Assembly: GCA_017632495.1 (NCBI GenBank)
Contig: JAGBRG010000174.1
Span: forward strand, 1-7,412
Direction of reading: 5' to 3'
DNA: 7,412 nt
From: Spirochaetales bacterium
GTDB taxonomy: Bacteria; Spirochaetota; Spirochaetia; Sphaerochaetales; Sphaerochaetaceae
This document shows, one piece after another, positions 5,549-7,412 of this stretch (position 1 is the stretch's first letter; each line of letters starts with the position of its first letter). Both the position numbers and the translations under genes were made by a program. The notes beneath the pieces were generated by a model. That model saw only the letters and a program-made list of their open reading frames with translations, was not told where the DNA came from and made no database searches.

Positions 5549-6442
5549 ATGAAAGCAGCAGAGCCCATCTTCAGAGGAGCGGCAACAGCACTGGTCACAC
5601 CGTTTACGGAAACAGGTGTGGATTATGAGAACTTTGGACGCCTCATCGACTGGCAGATTGAAAGTGGAATCGATGCCCTGGTAATCGCCGGAACAAGCGG
5701 TGAGGGCTCCACACTTTCAGATGCCGAGCATAAAGAGGTAATCAAGTTTGCAGTCGAGAGAGTAGATCACAGGGTACCTGTCATCGCTGGAACAGGATCA
5801 AACGAGACCCCTTATGCCATAGAGCTTTCCCAGTACGCATGTAAGGTCGGAGCAGACGGACTTCTGATCGTCACCCCTTACTACAACAAGGCAACCCAGA
5901 AGGGTCTTGTTAAGATGTATAACCAGATTGCCGATGAGACCGACAAGCCGATTATTCTTTACAACGTTCCTTCAAGAACAGGTGTGAATATCGAGCCCAG
6001 AACCTATGTCGAACTTGCAAGACATGACAGAATCGTGGCCATCAAGGAAGCCAACGGCAACATCTCAAAGATTGTCGAGACAGCCGCCCTTGTCGGTGAC
6101 AGACTTGATATCTACAGCGGAAACGACGACCAGATTGTCCCGATCCTCTCAGTAGGAGGCCAGGGTGTCATCTCCGTTCTTTCCAACATCATGCCGCGCG
6201 AGACAAGTCAGATGTGTCATCTGTATTTCGAGGGCAAGGTGAAGGAAGCTGCAAAGATGCAGATGGATCTTATTCCTCTGATCAATGCCTTGTTCTGCGA
6301 AGTCAACCCGATTCCTGCAAAGGCAGCTGTCTCTGCAATGGGATTCGGAAAGAACATCTTAAGACTTCCTCTTACCGAGATGGAAAGCGAGCATGAAGCC
6401 CATCTTCTGCAGCTTATGAGATATCACGGCCTTCTTGGCTGA
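5549..6442 (+). CDS. dapA: 4-hydroxy-tetrahydrodipicolinate synthase
   Basis: DapA condenses pyruvate with L-aspartate 4-semialdehyde, the first committed step to diaminopimelate and lysine. The 297-residue product is a complete TIM-barrel class I aldolase. Visible residues are the substrate-binding GTSGEG (48-53), VTPYYN (108-113) with Tyr111, LYNVPSRTG (137-145) with catalytic Tyr138 and Arg143, and IKEANG (165-170) with the Schiff-base Lys166. The C-terminal region keeps NPIPAKAA. Aligned by hand to E. coli DapA, several lysine-inhibition residues differ: Ser48, His53 and Glu84 correspond to Gly53, Asp58 and Tyr89, while His56 and Asn80 are kept (His61, Asn85). The enzyme may therefore be poorly inhibited by lysine, leaving control to the riboswitch. 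A strong ribosome binding site, GGAGGAG (5538-5544), precedes the ATG by four bases. dapB follows after 11 bases. Confidence 0.97.
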   Translation: MKAAEPIFRGAATALVTPFTETGVDYENFGRLIDWQIESGIDALVIAGTSGEGSTLSDAEHKEVIKFAVERVDHRVPVIAGTGSNETPYAIELSQYACKVGADGLLIVTPYYNKATQKGLVKMYNQIADETDKPIILYNVPSRTGVNIEPRTYVELARHDRIVAIKEANGNISKIVETAALVGDRLDIYSGNDDQIVPILSVGGQGVISVLSNIMPRETSQMCHLYFEGKVKEAAKMQMDLIPLINALFCEVNPIPAKAAVSAMGFGKNILRLPLTEMESEHEAHLLQLMRYHGLLG

Positions 6443-6453
6443 CCGGAGTTGTT

Positions 6454-7194
6454 ATGAGAGTCATCGTCAACGGAATAACAGGCCGCATGGGAACAATTAT
6501 CAGAGACCTCTCTGAGAAAGGTCTTGCAGACTCTGTCTTTGCAGCCGGCGTCAGTCCTGATGTTGCAAAGGAAGAAGGCAATCTTCATCAGAGCTTTGAA
6601 AAATGCACTGAAGATGCCGATGTTGTTGTGGACTTTTCCTTCCACGGTGCGGTGGAAAGCCTTCTTGACTTCTGCATCAGAAGAAAGCTTCCAGTTGTCA
6701 TAGCCACAACGGGTCATACTCCCAGCGAGCTTGCCTTGATTGAGAAGGCCTCAAAGAGCATCGCGATCTTCAGAAGCGCCAACATGTCCATAGGAGTGGC
6801 TGTTACTGCCGACCTTGCAAAGAAGGCATCTTCTGCTTTCCCTGATGCCAATATCGAGATTGTCGAGACCCATCACAACCAGAAACTTGATGTTCCGAGC
6901 GGTACGGCTTTGCTTCTTGCAGATTCTATCCGTCAGGCAAGGCCGGATTGCGTCTATAATATCGGTCGTCATGAGAATGGAAAGAGAAGCACATCTGAAA
7001 TCGGAATCCATTCTCTTAGAATCGGAAATGTCGTAGGAATCCATGAGATTCTCATTTCTACGGGAAATGAGACAATAACAATCAAGCATGAGGCTCATTC
7101 CAGAGCTCTGTTTGGAGAAGGAGCCCTTAGGGCTGCATCATTTCTCATCGGAAAGAAGCCCGGAATCTACAACATGGAGGACATGTTAAAGTGA
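6454..7194 (+). CDS. dapB: 4-hydroxy-tetrahydrodipicolinate reductase
   Basis: DapB reduces the DapA product to tetrahydrodipicolinate with NAD(P)H, the second step of this part of the lysine pathway. The 246-residue product is complete and somewhat shorter than the roughly 270-residue enteric form. It has an N-terminal Rossmann fold with NGITGRMG (6-13), VVVDFS (57-62), the ATTGH segment (84-88), and the signature ETHHNQKLDVPSGTA (138-152) containing the catalytic His140/His141 and Lys144 and the substrate-binding PSGT. The C-terminal segment FGEGALRAASFL (220-231) closes the fold. GGAG at 6445-6448 serves as ribosome binding site five bases before the ATG. The stop overlaps the GTG start of dapH by four bases. 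Confidence 0.96.
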   Translation: MRVIVNGITGRMGTIIRDLSEKGLADSVFAAGVSPDVAKEEGNLHQSFEKCTEDADVVVDFSFHGAVESLLDFCIRRKLPVVIATTGHTPSELALIEKASKSIAIFRSANMSIGVAVTADLAKKASSAFPDANIEIVETHHNQKLDVPSGTALLLADSIRQARPDCVYNIGRHENGKRSTSEIGIHSLRIGNVVGIHEILISTGNETITIKHEAHSRALFGEGALRAASFLIGKKPGIYNMEDMLK

Positions 7195-7412
7195 ATGCGC
7201 AAGAGATAATCAACTACATCGCCAAAGCCGAGAAGAAGACTCCTGTACGCCTCTTTGTGAAGGAGAAGGCACCTATCGATTACGGCAGTGCCAAGGTCTT
7301 CGGCCTCTCAGATAAGATTGTCTTCGGAGACTGGAAGGACCTTGGTCCGATTATCCAGGCCAACAAGGACAAGATTGAGGATATCGTCATAGAAAACGAT
7401 GCCCGCAACTCC
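7191..7412 (+). CDS. dapH: Tetrahydrodipicolinate N-acetyltransferase, N-terminal part (cut by window edge)
   Basis: The last 74 codons form an open frame from GTG 7191 that runs off the window. The translation begins MNAQEIINYIAKAEKKTP, continues through VRLFVKEKAPIDYG, KIVFGDWKDLGPII and ends KIEDIVIENDARNS. This matches by eye the N-terminal domain of DapH of the B. subtilis type (EIISFI, STPVKVYVKG, VFGEW, IEDYVVENDRRNS, recalled from memory). DapH acetylates tetrahydrodipicolinate using acetyl-CoA, in the acetylase branch of diaminopimelate synthesis. The left-handed beta-helix catalytic domain should lie beyond the edge. The GTG start overlaps the dapB stop (GTGA), with GGAGG at 7176-7180 ten bases upstream; the nearby ATG at 7195 is in another frame. 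The succinylase DapD is less likely on this sequence. Confidence 0.88.
   Translation, partial: MNAQEIINYIAKAEKKTPVRLFVKEKAPIDYGSAKVFGLSDKIVFGDWKDLGPIIQANKDKIEDIVIENDARNS

Overview
This window is a compact chromosomal segment with all genes on the plus strand. The organism is a bacterium, most likely a spirochaete (Spirochaetota, perhaps Sphaerochaeta- or Treponema-like). I base this on remembered RecA sequence features: the LMSQALRKLTAI stretch, the KVAPPFRKVE stretch and the SGSWYSF-like C-terminal region resemble treponemal RecA. Firmicute traits are also present (a lysine riboswitch and the acetylase branch of lysine synthesis), so the phylum call is moderate and rests on no database search.

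Layout. Positions 1-410 hold no convincing gene. They contain a 133-base imperfect palindrome at 70-202, then an AT-rich stretch with candidate promoters. Positions 411-5245 are a tightly packed block: rpe (ribulose-phosphate 3-epimerase), dtd (D-aminoacyl-tRNA deacylase), recA, scpA (condensin kleisin), and a 593-residue MATE-type membrane transporter fused to a C-terminal RsbW-like ATPase domain. Every junction is an overlap or a short gap, and no internal terminator was seen, so this block is probably one transcription unit mixing sugar metabolism, translation quality control, DNA repair, chromosome organisation and a membrane protein.

Positions 5246-7412 are a separate lysine/diaminopimelate operon. 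A good promoter starts just after the transporter stop codon. It is followed by a complete lysine riboswitch aptamer, an intrinsic terminator, and then dapA, dapB and the start of dapH, which runs off the right edge. These genes encode consecutive steps from aspartate semialdehyde to N-acetyl-2-amino-6-oxopimelate. The riboswitch would stop transcription when lysine is plentiful. I can draw a 9-base-pair alternative pairing that would break the terminator, and DapA lacks several residues that bind inhibitory lysine in the E. coli enzyme, so control may lie at the RNA level.

The points most worth a second look are the transporter-ATPase fusion, the unexplained palindrome at the left edge, and the riboswitch switching mechanism. 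No mobile element, CRISPR array, tRNA or rRNA was recognised.
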